Shown here: one piece after another, positions 1 through 5,520 of the stretch
Layout: each line of letters starts with the position of its first letter
Numbering within the stretch: the first letter of the stretch is position 1
From: an uncultured Verrucomicrobiota bacterium
GTDB taxonomy: Bacteria > Verrucomicrobiota > Verrucomicrobiia > Limisphaerales > UBA1096
Direction: 5' to 3'
DNA: 8,216 bases
Assembly (NCBI GenBank): GCA_913050205.1
Contig: CAJXAU010000055.1
Span: forward strand, 1-8,216
The notes under the pieces: generated by a model
Told to the model about the DNA's origin: nothing
What the model saw: the letters and a program-made list of their open reading frames with translations, nothing else
The model's database searches: none
Position numbers and translations under genes: made by a program

Positions 1-562
1 TCGGGTTTTTCATCGGGTCGCTGTCGTAGATGCCATCGACCTTGGTGGCCTTGAGAATGACTTCGGCGGCGATCTCGTTGGCGCGCAGGGCGGCGGCTGT
101 GTCGGTAGAGCAGTACGGGTTACCAGTGCCGCCTCCGAAGATGACCACGCGACCTTTCTCGAGGTGACGCACCGCCCTCCTGCGGATGAACGGCTCGGCC
201 ACCTGTGACATGGTGATGGCGGACTGGACCCGGGTCGGCACGCCTTGTTTTTCCAGCGCGTCCTGCAGCGCCATGGAGTTGATCACCGTGGCGAGCATGC
301 CCATTTGGTCGCCGGTCACCCGCTCGATCCCCTTCTCGCTGCCCTGCAGTCCGCGAAAAATATTTCCTCCCCCAACGACAACCCCGATCTGCACACCAAG
401 CCGTGCGACTTCGCGCACCTGTGCCGCAACGTCATGGACGGACTCGGGGCAGATGCCGCCGGTTTCCCCGCCGAGCACTTCCCCGCTGATCTTCAGCAGG
501 ACACGGCGGAACTTCGGTTTTTTGCGAACGACTTTTTTGGTGGCTTTCTTTTTTGCAGGCAT
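1..562 (-). CDS. pyrH: UMP kinase (uridylate kinase), 3' end cut by window edge
   Basis: This gene encodes the cytoplasmic bacterial-type UMP kinase of the amino-acid kinase fold, which converts UMP and ATP to UDP in pyrimidine nucleotide synthesis. The 187 visible residues carry the family motifs: KISGE at 24-28, GGGNIFRG at 64-71, GDQMGMLATVIN at 84-95, GGGTGNPYCSTDTAA at 143-157 and KATKVDGIYDSDP at 171-183. The usual length is about 240 residues, so roughly 55 C-terminal residues lie outside the window. The ATG start (complement of 560-562) is the only sensible one. The first 17 residues, MPAKKKATKKVVRKKPK, form a very basic extension ahead of the conserved FRRVLLKISGE; E. coli PyrH has only a short non-basic leader there. 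No Shine-Dalgarno sequence is visible, and a strong hairpin lies 10 bases upstream of the start. The gene is divergent from tyrA. The family call is near certain; the role of the extension is unknown. Confidence 0.97.
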   Translation of the reverse strand, partial: MPAKKKATKKVVRKKPKFRRVLLKISGEVLGGETGGICPESVHDVAAQVREVARLGVQIGVVVGGGNIFRGLQGSEKGIERVTGDQMGMLATVINSMALQDALEKQGVPTRVQSAITMSQVAEPFIRRRAVRHLEKGRVVIFGGGTGNPYCSTDTAAALRANEIAAEVILKATKVDGIYDSDPMKNP

Positions 563-572
563 CGTGGATCGA

Positions 573-606
573 AGTTTGCGTGTGCCGAACCCAGCACACG
601 TAAACT
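573..606 (-). promoter_or_regulatory. Strong hairpin in the pyrH leader
   Basis: Arms 573-585 and 594-606 pair over 13 positions with a single G-T wobble and enclose an 8-base loop. On the minus strand the arms read AGTTTACGTGTGC and GCACACGCAAACT. The hairpin ends 10 bases before the pyrH ATG, where a ribosome binding site would normally be. No T-run follows it in either direction, and no gene ends here because tyrA and pyrH diverge, so an intrinsic terminator is unlikely. A weaker stem (GGGCT/AGCCC, 607-611 with 623-627) adjoins it. The structure is seen in the sequence; a role in pyrH translation or mRNA stability is inference. Confidence 0.5.
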
Positions 607-616
607 GGGCTTGTTG

Positions 617-644
617 TGTATCAGCCCGACCCCTGTGCCGTCAA
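617..644 (-). promoter_or_regulatory. Possible pyrH promoter
   Basis: On the minus strand TTGACG (639-644) lies 16 bases from GATACA (617-622). This is a weak sigma-70-like pair that would start transcription near 610, just before the leader hairpin. The -10 match is poor. The rest of the divergent region 563-716 shows no convincing promoter for tyrA. Confidence 0.2.
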
Positions 645-716
645 TTTTATGCTGCGAATTAATGGCAATTCCCGACTCTGCTCGACTCGGAAAGGCATCG
701 CCGGTTTAATGCGCGT

Positions 717-1589
717 GTGTCATTGGACAAACTCACCATCGTCGGGGCTGGGCTCCTCGGCGGGTCACTCGGCTTGGCTGCGAAGGAACGCAGCTTGGCC
801 AAGCGCGTGACGGCACTGGTTCGTCGGCAGGAGAGTGTGAGTGAATGTCAGGCTCTCGGTGTGGCCGACGAGGTGACGCTTGACGAGGCGGAAGCCATCG
901 CCGCTGCAGACGTTGTCGTCCTCTGTACCCCGGTGGCCAGTATGGCCGGCTTGGCCAAGCGCTGGCTGTCGCACCTGAAAAACGGGGCGTTGGTGACCGA
1001 TGTGGGCAGCACCAAGCGACAACTGGTGGATGAATTGACGCCATTGACCGCCTCTGTCGGTGCGCATTTTGTAGGCAGCCACCCGATGGCCGGCAGCGCG
1101 CAGGCCGGGCCAAGTGCTGCCCGTGCAGATCTTTTTGACGGTGCGGTTTGTGTGATCACGCCGACGAGGGACACCGATGCGGGGGCGCTTCATGCCGTTA
1201 ACGATTTTTGGGAAAGCCTTGGCTCGGAGCCGGTTGAGATGTCGGCCGACGAGCATGATCAACTGGTCGCTCGTTGCAGTCATCTGCCGCACCTGTTGGC
1301 ATCGGCCTTGGCCAAGCGTGTGCTGGATCCAAGCCACGGCGAACTGCAACAGCAACTTTGCGCGACCGGTTTTCGCGACATGTCCCGCCTGGCCTCCGGT
1401 TCGCCGGTGATGTGGCGTGACATTGTCCGATCCAATCGCGATGCCATTCTCACGGTGCTCGATGAGTTTTCCGTCGAACTGGAGCAGCTACGCGCCCTAG
1501 TCTCGGAGGACTCCGGTGGGGCGATCGAAAAATGGCTCGATGAGGCCAAGCGCGCGCGCGATGGATGGCGCGCGCCGGATGCAGACTGA
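717..1589 (+). CDS. tyrA: Prephenate dehydrogenase (TyrA family)
   Basis: This enzyme oxidatively decarboxylates prephenate to 4-hydroxyphenylpyruvate with NAD(P)+ in tyrosine synthesis. If its substrate is arogenate instead, it would make tyrosine directly; the sequence alone does not settle this. The 290-residue protein has an N-terminal Rossmann motif GAGLLGGSLG at 10-19, VTDVGSTK at 93-100, the catalytic-region SHPMAGS at 121-127, and the helical dimerisation half with DQLVARCSHLPHLLASAL at 181-198 and ATGFRDMSRLASGSP at 216-230. There is no chorismate mutase fusion and no C-terminal ACT domain, so feedback control through ACT is absent. The start taken is GTG at 717, six bases before a TTG alternative; no ATG is in frame nearby and no good ribosome binding site is seen. 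It is the first gene of a tight cluster with aroA. It carries three copies of the iterated palindrome, each encoding LAKR. Confidence 0.94.
   Translation: MSLDKLTIVGAGLLGGSLGLAAKERSLAKRVTALVRRQESVSECQALGVADEVTLDEAEAIAAADVVVLCTPVASMAGLAKRWLSHLKNGALVTDVGSTKRQLVDELTPLTASVGAHFVGSHPMAGSAQAGPSAARADLFDGAVCVITPTRDTDAGALHAVNDFWESLGSEPVEMSADEHDQLVARCSHLPHLLASALAKRVLDPSHGELQQQLCATGFRDMSRLASGSPVMWRDIVRSNRDAILTVLDEFSVELEQLRALVSEDSGGAIEKWLDEAKRARDGWRAPDAD
793..804 (+). repeat. Iterated palindrome copy, GCTTGGCCAAGC
   Basis: A 12-bp perfect palindrome inside tyrA, read as Ser-Leu-Ala-Lys in the frame ttg-gcc-aag, followed by CG. It is one of seven TTGGCCAAG copies in the window. Confidence 0.7.
949..960 (+). 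repeat. Iterated palindrome copy, GCTTGGCCAAGC
   Basis: A second 12-bp perfect palindrome in tyrA, again read as Leu-Ala-Lys-Arg and followed by GC. Confidence 0.7.
1307..1316 (+). repeat. Iterated palindrome copy, CTTGGCCAAG
   Basis: The third tyrA copy, with a 10-bp perfect core followed by CG, read as Leu-Ala-Lys-Arg. A half-site GGCCAAGCG follows at 1545-1553. Confidence 0.65.
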
Positions 1590-1590
1590 G

Positions 1591-2865
1591 ATGCCGTTGC
1601 CGGACCTTATCGAGATCGTGCCCCTCACCTCTGCGCCGAAGGTCGAGGTCACCGTTCCCGGCTCGAAGAGTATCACAAACCGCGCCCTCATCCTTGCAGC
1701 CTTGGCCGATGGCGAGGTAACGCTCGATGGCGCTCTGTGGAGCGAAGACACGCAAGTCATGGTCGAGGCGCTGCAAAAGCTGGGCTACCGAATTGAGGTA
1801 CAGCCCGACCCCGGTGAATCCGGTAACCGCACGATTCGTGTAACTGGTCTTGGGCAGGCGGTCCCAAGCGGTGGAACAGCAGGGCAACCGCTCGAGTTGT
1901 TCGTAGGCAACGCCGGGACGGCCGCCCGTTTTCTCACAGCGTTCCTTTGTCTTGGGCGCGGGGTGTACCGGCTCAAAGGTGTGACTCGAATGCACGAACG
2001 CCCGCAGGCCGCATTGCTGCAGGCACTTCGCGAGTTGGGTTATCGGATTGATTCCGGTAATGACCGATTGCCGCTGACAATTCATGCAGGCGGGCCGATC
2101 AATGGACGGTGTCGCGTTAGCATTGAAGAGAGTTCCCAGTTTGCTTCCGCGCTATTGCTTGCGGCCAAGGCGGGCGGCTGGCAGGTGGGGATCGATGGGG
2201 AAAAAGGAGCAGCTTCGCCCTACGTGGCAATGACCTCGAGCCTGATCGAGGCGTTTCCAAACCAAGGCGGTCGCTTCATGATTGAGCCGGATGCCTCCGG
2301 CGGAAGTTACTTTTGGGCTGCCGGTCATATTTTGTCTGATGATGGAACGGCGCCTGTGAGTGTGGCCCGCTGGCCGGACTCCGGATGGCAGATCGATGCG
2401 GAGTTTCCGGGTCGCTTGCCATTACCGGAGAGCATGTCGCGGCGAGACGATCTCGGGGACAGCATCATGACCGCCATCGCCATTGCGCCCTTGGCCAAGC
2501 GGCAATCCGAATTCACCGAGCTTGGCCGCCTACGGTTGCAGGAATGTGAACGGGTAGAGGCGCTGCGAACGGAGTTGACCAAGTGCGGGGCGTCGATTGA
2601 GGAATCCGGCGACACGCTCACCGTGAAACCAAGCGCCCTGCGCGGAGCCGAGGTGGAGACGTACGAGGATCATCGCATGGCGATGTGTTTTGCCACTCTT
2701 GGGTTGAAAGTACCGGGTATCCGAATCAAGAATCCGGCCTGCGTTCGTAAAACCTTCCCGACGTTTTTTCAGAAACTCGCTACGCCTGTTCCGTACGGGT
2801 TGGGTGCAACGTTGCGGGATGGAGACGGGAACGATCTGAAACCGGAACAACTTTTTGATTACTGA
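1591..2865 (+). CDS. aroA: 3-phosphoshikimate 1-carboxyvinyltransferase (EPSP synthase)
   Basis: EPSP synthase joins shikimate-3-phosphate and phosphoenolpyruvate, the sixth step of the shikimate pathway to chorismate, in the cytoplasm. With the ATG at 1591 the protein has 424 residues, close to E. coli AroA. Motifs are PGSKSITNR at 23-31, GNAGTAARFL at 106-115, TRMHERP at 132-138, SSQFASALLLAA at 181-192, DLGDS at 287-291 with the likely catalytic Asp, RLRLQECER at 313-321, DHRMAMCFA at 360-368 and KTFPTFF at 387-393. The open frame extends upstream, with in-frame ATGs at 1579 and 1561 that overlap tyrA. I prefer 1591 because it starts one base after the tyrA stop and fits the family N-terminus. 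The loop reads GNAGTAARF where E. coli has GNAGTAMRP. About 29 residues follow the usual end of the fold. One iterated palindrome copy lies at 2490. Confidence 0.96.
   Translation: MPLPDLIEIVPLTSAPKVEVTVPGSKSITNRALILAALADGEVTLDGALWSEDTQVMVEALQKLGYRIEVQPDPGESGNRTIRVTGLGQAVPSGGTAGQPLELFVGNAGTAARFLTAFLCLGRGVYRLKGVTRMHERPQAALLQALRELGYRIDSGNDRLPLTIHAGGPINGRCRVSIEESSQFASALLLAAKAGGWQVGIDGEKGAASPYVAMTSSLIEAFPNQGGRFMIEPDASGGSYFWAAGHILSDDGTAPVSVARWPDSGWQIDAEFPGRLPLPESMSRRDDLGDSIMTAIAIAPLAKRQSEFTELGRLRLQECERVEALRTELTKCGASIEESGDTLTVKPSALRGAEVETYEDHRMAMCFATLGLKVPGIRIKNPACVRKTFPTFFQKLATPVPYGLGATLRDGDGNDLKPEQLFDY
2490..2499 (+). repeat. Iterated palindrome copy, CTTGGCCAAG
   Basis: A 10-bp perfect palindrome in aroA followed by CG, read as Pro-Leu-Ala-Lys-Arg. 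Half-size CTTGGCC matches also occur in aroA at 1701 and 2521. Confidence 0.65.
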
Positions 2866-2871
2866 TTTTTC

Positions 2872-3522
2872 ATGGGAGAACCAATCGTAATAGCCTTGGA
2901 TGGCACGAGCGCCAGCGGGAAGAGCACCAACGCAAAACGCGTTGCCAAGGCGCTGGGTTACGCCTACGTCGACACCGGTGCCATGTATCGCAGTCTCGCC
3001 TGGTACTGCCATGAAAAGGAGGTCGATCTCGGAAATGACAAGGCAATCGCGTCACTTTGCCGGCGCTGGAAAACAGAACTGAGAAACGATGACGGCCACA
3101 TCCGGCTGTATGTAGACGGTTATTTTCCCGAGAAGGAAATTCGCACTGCCGAGACGAGTGCCGCTGTGCCGGTGGTGGCGGCGGTTCCTGCTGTCCGCAA
3201 ATGGATGAAGGCGAAGCAGCGCGAGTGCATCGAGTTTGGAGACCTTGTGATGGAGGGGCGAGATATCGGCTCGAATGTGTTTCCCGACACCGATTTCAAA
3301 TTTTACCTCGATGCTTCGCTTGACGAGCGTTCCAAGCGCCGGGCTGCCGATGGGGTGGAAGAAAATTTAGCCTCGCGCGACAAACAGGACAGCCAGCGTG
3401 CCACTGCACCTTTGATGATCCCGCTCGGGGCAAAGGTGATCAACAATTCCGAGATGACCGCCAAGGAGACCAGCGCGCTGATCATCAGCGAGGTTAAGGA
3501 AAAACTGGAGGCCGCGGGATGA
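2872..3522 (+). CDS. cmk: Cytidylate kinase (CMP/dCMP kinase)
   Basis: This cytoplasmic P-loop kinase phosphorylates CMP and dCMP with ATP to their diphosphates, recycling CMP released by lipid and RNA turnover. The 216-residue protein has the P-loop GTSASGKST at 11-19, the CMP-site motif YVDTGAMYR at 32-40, EGRDIG at 128-133, and the lid/CMP-binding pattern RDKQDSQRATAPL at 169-181, which matches the family RDxxDxxRxxxPL. The length is close to E. coli Cmk (227 residues). The ATG at 2872 is six bases after the aroA stop; the bases before it (gattttt) show no Shine-Dalgarno, so translation may depend on coupling with aroA. The stop overlaps the plsC start (ATGA). Pairing of cmk with plsC is known in other bacteria, including chlamydiae, and fits a PVC-group genome. 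Confidence 0.96.
   Translation: MGEPIVIALDGTSASGKSTNAKRVAKALGYAYVDTGAMYRSLAWYCHEKEVDLGNDKAIASLCRRWKTELRNDDGHIRLYVDGYFPEKEIRTAETSAAVPVVAAVPAVRKWMKAKQRECIEFGDLVMEGRDIGSNVFPDTDFKFYLDASLDERSKRRAADGVEENLASRDKQDSQRATAPLMIPLGAKVINNSEMTAKETSALIISEVKEKLEAAG
3507..3511 (+). promoter_or_regulatory. Shine-Dalgarno of plsC inside the end of cmk
   Basis: GGAGG lies 7 bases before the plsC ATG at 3519, within the last codons of cmk. Together with the ATGA overlap this supports the chosen plsC start and translational coupling. Confidence 0.6.
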
Positions 3523-4154
3523 CCCCGCTCTACTGGTGGGCTTGGGCCTCATCGAGGTGGATTTTCAAAAACCTGTTTCGGTGTCGTGTGTACAACCCCG
3601 AGCGAGTGCCCATTGCCGGCCCGGTCATCATTGCCGCCAACCACGAAAGCTATTTTGACCCGCCGTTCATCGGCAGCAGCCTGCCGCGTGCAATCAATTA
3701 TCTAGCCCGCGAAAACATTTTTTCACACTGGCTTTCTGGCCCGTTTTTCAAAGGGTTAAACGCCGTGCCAGTGGACAGAGAAGGCGGCGGAGCCAAGGGC
3801 CTGAAGATCATCCTGGATAGATTGATAAAAAACAACGGAATAATTATTTTCCCGGAGGGCACGCGAACCTTTGACGGAGAGATGCTTCCGGCACAGGGCG
3901 GCATCGGCCTGACGATCATCAAGTCACAGGCCCCGGTCGTGCCGGTACGCGTGTGGACGTACAACGCCTACAACCGCAACCAAACGTTTCCCGAGCCAAG
4001 AATGATGTCAGTAAAATTCGGCAAGCCACTAAACATGCAACCGCTCCGTGTCAGGGCCGCGACCTGTTCGCGACGGGAGTTACGCGGGATCTACCAAGAG
4101 GCTGCCGAGGTAACGATGGAAGCCATCAAGAATCTGCAACCGATTGAGGATTGA
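3519..4154 (+). CDS. plsC: 1-acyl-sn-glycerol-3-phosphate acyltransferase
   Basis: This enzyme acylates lysophosphatidic acid to phosphatidic acid, the second acylation in phospholipid synthesis, at the inner face of the cytoplasmic membrane. The 211 residues show the PlsC blocks in order: block I NHESYFDP with the HX4D pair His42 and Asp47, a substrate-binding region NAVPVDREGG at 81-90, block III FPEGTRT at 111-117 and block IV region PVVPV at 139-143. The N-terminus is short, and only WWAWASSRWIF (6-16) could lie against the membrane; no long transmembrane helix is obvious. It starts in an ATGA overlap with the cmk stop and ends the operon; the next gene is convergent. The acceptor could be another lysophospholipid, as the motifs do not separate these. 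Confidence 0.92.
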   Translation: MTPLYWWAWASSRWIFKNLFRCRVYNPERVPIAGPVIIAANHESYFDPPFIGSSLPRAINYLARENIFSHWLSGPFFKGLNAVPVDREGGGAKGLKIILDRLIKNNGIIIFPEGTRTFDGEMLPAQGGIGLTIIKSQAPVVPVRVWTYNAYNRNQTFPEPRMMSVKFGKPLNMQPLRVRAATCSRRELRGIYQEAAEVTMEAIKNLQPIED

Positions 4155-4159
4155 TGCCG

Positions 4160-4173
4160 CGCTTGGCCAAGCG
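4160..4173. repeat. Perfect 14-bp palindrome CGCTTGGCCAAGCG in a convergent gap
   Basis: This is the only complete 14-bp copy of the iterated motif and the only intergenic one. It fills most of the 20-bp space between the plsC stop (4152-4154) and the exonuclease stop (4175-4177). A 14-bp palindrome without a loop forms a poor RNA hairpin and has no T-run on either side, so it is not a standard intrinsic terminator. A protein-binding site is possible. Confidence 0.75.
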
Positions 4174-4174
4174 A

Positions 4175-4894
4175 TCACTTGATACCCTCGAGGCGTTCCC
4201 TCCAGATGTCGTAAAGTTTCAACGTGGCAAAGACATCGCGCACACAGTATTCGGCGACAGCCTCATATTTTTCCTCTTCCATCAATTGGTTGACGTCCAT
4301 GCCGGTGACACCGTGTGACTTTGGCGATTCGATGCCAAACACACGACAGTAGAAATCGAGATTAAACCTTCGGGCAGCACCATCCCGACCGCTGACATTG
4401 TAGAACGTCAACTGCTCCGCGAGGTCGCAGTGTGGTTCCGTGGCGAATCGGTAGCCGAGCCAGTTTTTTTTCGAGATTGGTACATTGAGTTGTGCCGAGC
4501 GTAGGTAAAGGAACGGAATGTCAAACTGCCGACCGTTGAATGTCACCACTTTGTCGTAGTGCTTGGCCACTTCCCAGAACTGCGCGATCAATTCTTCCTC
4601 GTCCATCACAGGCACGAATTCCACACCACTGACGTTCCGTGAGTTGGACTCAAAATCGTCGGCGATGAAGATCACCTGCCCGCGCAACGTCTCGGCGTTG
4701 ATCATCGCCACACACACCACGCGCGCCGTGAACGGCCACAGGTTCATCATGCGAACCAGTTGCTCCCGCTTAGCCTCCTGCTCCTCCTCAGTGGGCAGGT
4801 TGGTTGCAGGGCGCATCAGGTATTCCTGTGAGGATTCGTCGAAGGAATCGAGTGGGATTGCGGATGTCTCGATATCAAAAACCAGCGTCGCCAT
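4175..4894 (-). CDS. Stand-alone DEDDy-type 3'-5' exonuclease (PolB-like RNase H fold)
   Basis: The 239-residue protein is a predicted two-metal-ion 3'-5' exonuclease resembling the proofreading domain of family B DNA polymerases, with no polymerase domain attached. The exo I motif is FDIET with Asp7 and Glu9, exo II is FNGRQFD with Asp125, and exo III is YCVRD with Tyr216 and Asp220, the YxxxD pattern that defines the DEDDy subclass. HCDLAEQL at 155-162 is a further conserved-looking block. I chose the ATG at 4894 (MATLVFDIE) because the exo I strand begins at once. An upstream in-frame ATG at 4969 would add 25 residues encoded by the terminator hairpin of the preceding gene, which is unlikely. 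No Shine-Dalgarno is seen; the bases before the ATG are ttttcccc. A role in DNA repair or nucleic acid turnover is likely, but its substrate cannot be told from sequence. Confidence 0.85.
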   Translation of the reverse strand: MATLVFDIETSAIPLDSFDESSQEYLMRPATNLPTEEEQEAKREQLVRMMNLWPFTARVVCVAMINAETLRGQVIFIADDFESNSRNVSGVEFVPVMDEEELIAQFWEVAKHYDKVVTFNGRQFDIPFLYLRSAQLNVPISKKNWLGYRFATEPHCDLAEQLTFYNVSGRDGAARRFNLDFYCRVFGIESPKSHGVTGMDVNQLMEEEKYEAVAEYCVRDVFATLKLYDIWRERLEGIK

Positions 4895-4920
4895 GGGGAA
4901 AATATGCAAAAAACAGGCCC

Positions 4921-4961
4921 AAAAAAGAAGGATGGAGGTTCCGCAAGGGGCAGAACCTCCA
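4921..4961 (-). terminator. Intrinsic terminator after the lysine-rich protein gene
   Basis: A 9-bp stem (TGGAGGTTC / GAACCTCCA; 4933-4941 with 4953-4961) encloses an 11-base loop. On the minus strand it is followed by TCCTTC and then six T (4921-4926). It lies 26 bases past the stop of the lysine-rich gene and 26 bases before the exonuclease start, so it separates the two genes. The plus-strand side has no T-run. Confidence 0.8.
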
Positions 4962-4987
4962 AACCGCATTCAAACCTTTAAAGAAGA

Positions 4988-5371
4988 TTATCTCTTCTTC
5001 TTGCGGGTTGCCTTCTTCTTGGCAGCCTTCTTTTTGGGCGCTGCTTTTTTCTTCGCAGCTTTTTTCTTCACCGCCTTTTTCTTGGCAGGTGCTTTCTTCT
5101 TGGCAGCCTTCTTTTTCACCGCCTTTTTCTTGGCAGGTGCTTTTTTCTTGGCAGCCTTCTTTTTCACCGCCTTTTTCTTGGCAGGTGCTTTCTTCTTGGC
5201 AGCCTTCTTTTTCACCGCCTTTTTCTTGGCAGGTGCTTTTTTCTTGGCAGCCTTCTTTTTCACCGCCTTCTTTTTGGCAGGTGCTTTTTTCTTCGCAGCC
5301 TTCTTCACCGCCTTCTTTTTGGCAGGTGCTTTCTTGGCGGCTTTTTTCTTAGCTTTCTTTTTTGCGGCCAT
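4988..5371 (-). CDS. Lysine/alanine-rich repeat protein, histone H1-like
   Basis: The 127-residue protein is almost only Lys and Ala, with some Pro and Val, and no acidic or aromatic residue. After a 12-residue basic start come a shorter unit (13-26) and five identical 16-residue units KKKAPAKKKAVKKKAA (27-106), then a basic tail ending TRKKKR. AKKKAPAKK-type repeats resemble eukaryotic histone H1 tails and bacterial H1-like proteins such as chlamydial Hc2, so nucleoid binding or DNA compaction is the likely role; this is inference from composition. The protein should be unstructured when free. The ATG at 5371 is fixed by a full AGGAGGTGA Shine-Dalgarno, the best in the window, which suggests strong expression. 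The gene has its own terminator and a complex upstream region. The coding DNA is strongly biased, with an A/G-rich sense strand. A ribosome-associated RNA-binding role is an alternative. Confidence 0.85.
   Translation of the reverse strand: MAAKKKAKKKAAKKAPAKKKAVKKAAKKKAPAKKKAVKKKAAKKKAPAKKKAVKKKAAKKKAPAKKKAVKKKAAKKKAPAKKKAVKKKAAKKKAPAKKKAVKKKAAKKKAAPKKKAAKKKATRKKKR
5054..5335 (-). repeat. In-frame 48-bp tandem repeats in the lysine-rich gene
   Basis: Positions 5054-5293 hold five consecutive 48-bp units encoding the same 16 residues, preceded on the coding strand by a 42-bp shortened unit (5294-5335). Units differ only at synonymous Lys positions (AAA versus AAG), so they look recently expanded or homogenised. 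Any gain or loss of a unit would keep the reading frame. Confidence 0.9.
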
Positions 5372-5381
5372 TTGTTCTTTG

Positions 5382-5390
5382 TCACCTCCT
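5382..5390 (-). promoter_or_regulatory. Consensus Shine-Dalgarno of the lysine-rich gene
   Basis: The minus strand reads AGGAGGTGA, fully complementary to the usual 16S rRNA tail, 10 bases before the ATG at 5371. Confidence 0.8.
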
Positions 5391-5426
5391 CGCTCTGGAA
5401 ACGTTCAACACGAGGTTGAAGTTATT

Positions 5427-5448
5427 ACCAAAGGTTAAACCTAATGGT
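5427..5448 (-). promoter_or_regulatory. Imperfect inverted repeat in the lysine-rich gene leader
   Basis: On the plus strand ACCA-AGGTT (5427-5436) is mirrored by AACCT-TGGT (5438-5448), with single unpaired bases between the blocks. It lies about 55-75 bases upstream of the ATG and could fold in the mRNA leader. Its function is unknown. Confidence 0.3.
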
Positions 5449-5451
5449 TCT

Positions 5452-5483
5452 AAGAAGCACTCTACGCGTAGAGTTTACTTCTT
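5452..5483. promoter_or_regulatory. 16-bp perfect palindrome with extended arms (candidate operator)
   Basis: ACTCTACGCGTAGAGT at 5459-5474 is a perfect palindrome. It is flanked by AAGAAG (5452-5457) and CTTCTT (5478-5483), which extend the symmetry after short unpaired bases. The half-site ACTCTAC recurs directly at 5493-5499, where it overlaps the possible -10 box. No T-run follows the palindrome on either side, so it is not an obvious terminator. A binding site for a dimeric regulator, or a leader hairpin, fits its place just downstream of the predicted start of transcription. Confidence 0.5.
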
Positions 5484-5492
5484 GGGAAGGTG

Positions 5493-5520
5493 ACTCTACT
5501 CGCTTTTTTTTTTTTGACAA
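5493..5520 (-). promoter_or_regulatory. Possible promoter of the lysine-rich gene, with a poly-A/T spacer
   Basis: On the minus strand TTGTCA (5515-5520) matches the sigma-70 -35 box at 5 of 6 positions. A 16-bp spacer, 11 of whose bases are one A-run, separates it from TAGAGT (5493-5498), a 4 of 6 match to the -10 box. Transcription would start near 5486 and give a leader of about 115 bases. The prediction rests on consensus matching only. Confidence 0.4.

Noticed and set aside
186..709. Two plus-strand open frames of about 155 residues
   Set aside because: They lie opposite pyrH, whose protein motifs are unambiguous, and show no recognisable protein features.
1516..1590. Longer aroA start at 1516 within tyrA
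   Set aside because: It would overlap tyrA by 74 bases and add residues absent from the family; the ATG at 1591 fits better.
5054..5335. Regular repeats considered as a CRISPR array
   Set aside because: The 48-bp units are contiguous with no unique spacers and encode an in-frame protein repeat.
4563..5438. Plus-strand open frame rich in Phe and Ala, resembling a repeated membrane protein
   Set aside because: It is the antisense of the lysine-rich repeat gene and the exonuclease gene; the minus strand has the start, consensus Shine-Dalgarno and terminator.
5504..5515. Run of 12 T considered as a plus-strand terminator tail
   Set aside because: No plus-strand gene lies upstream, and the preceding palindrome is about 20 bases away, too far for an intrinsic terminator.
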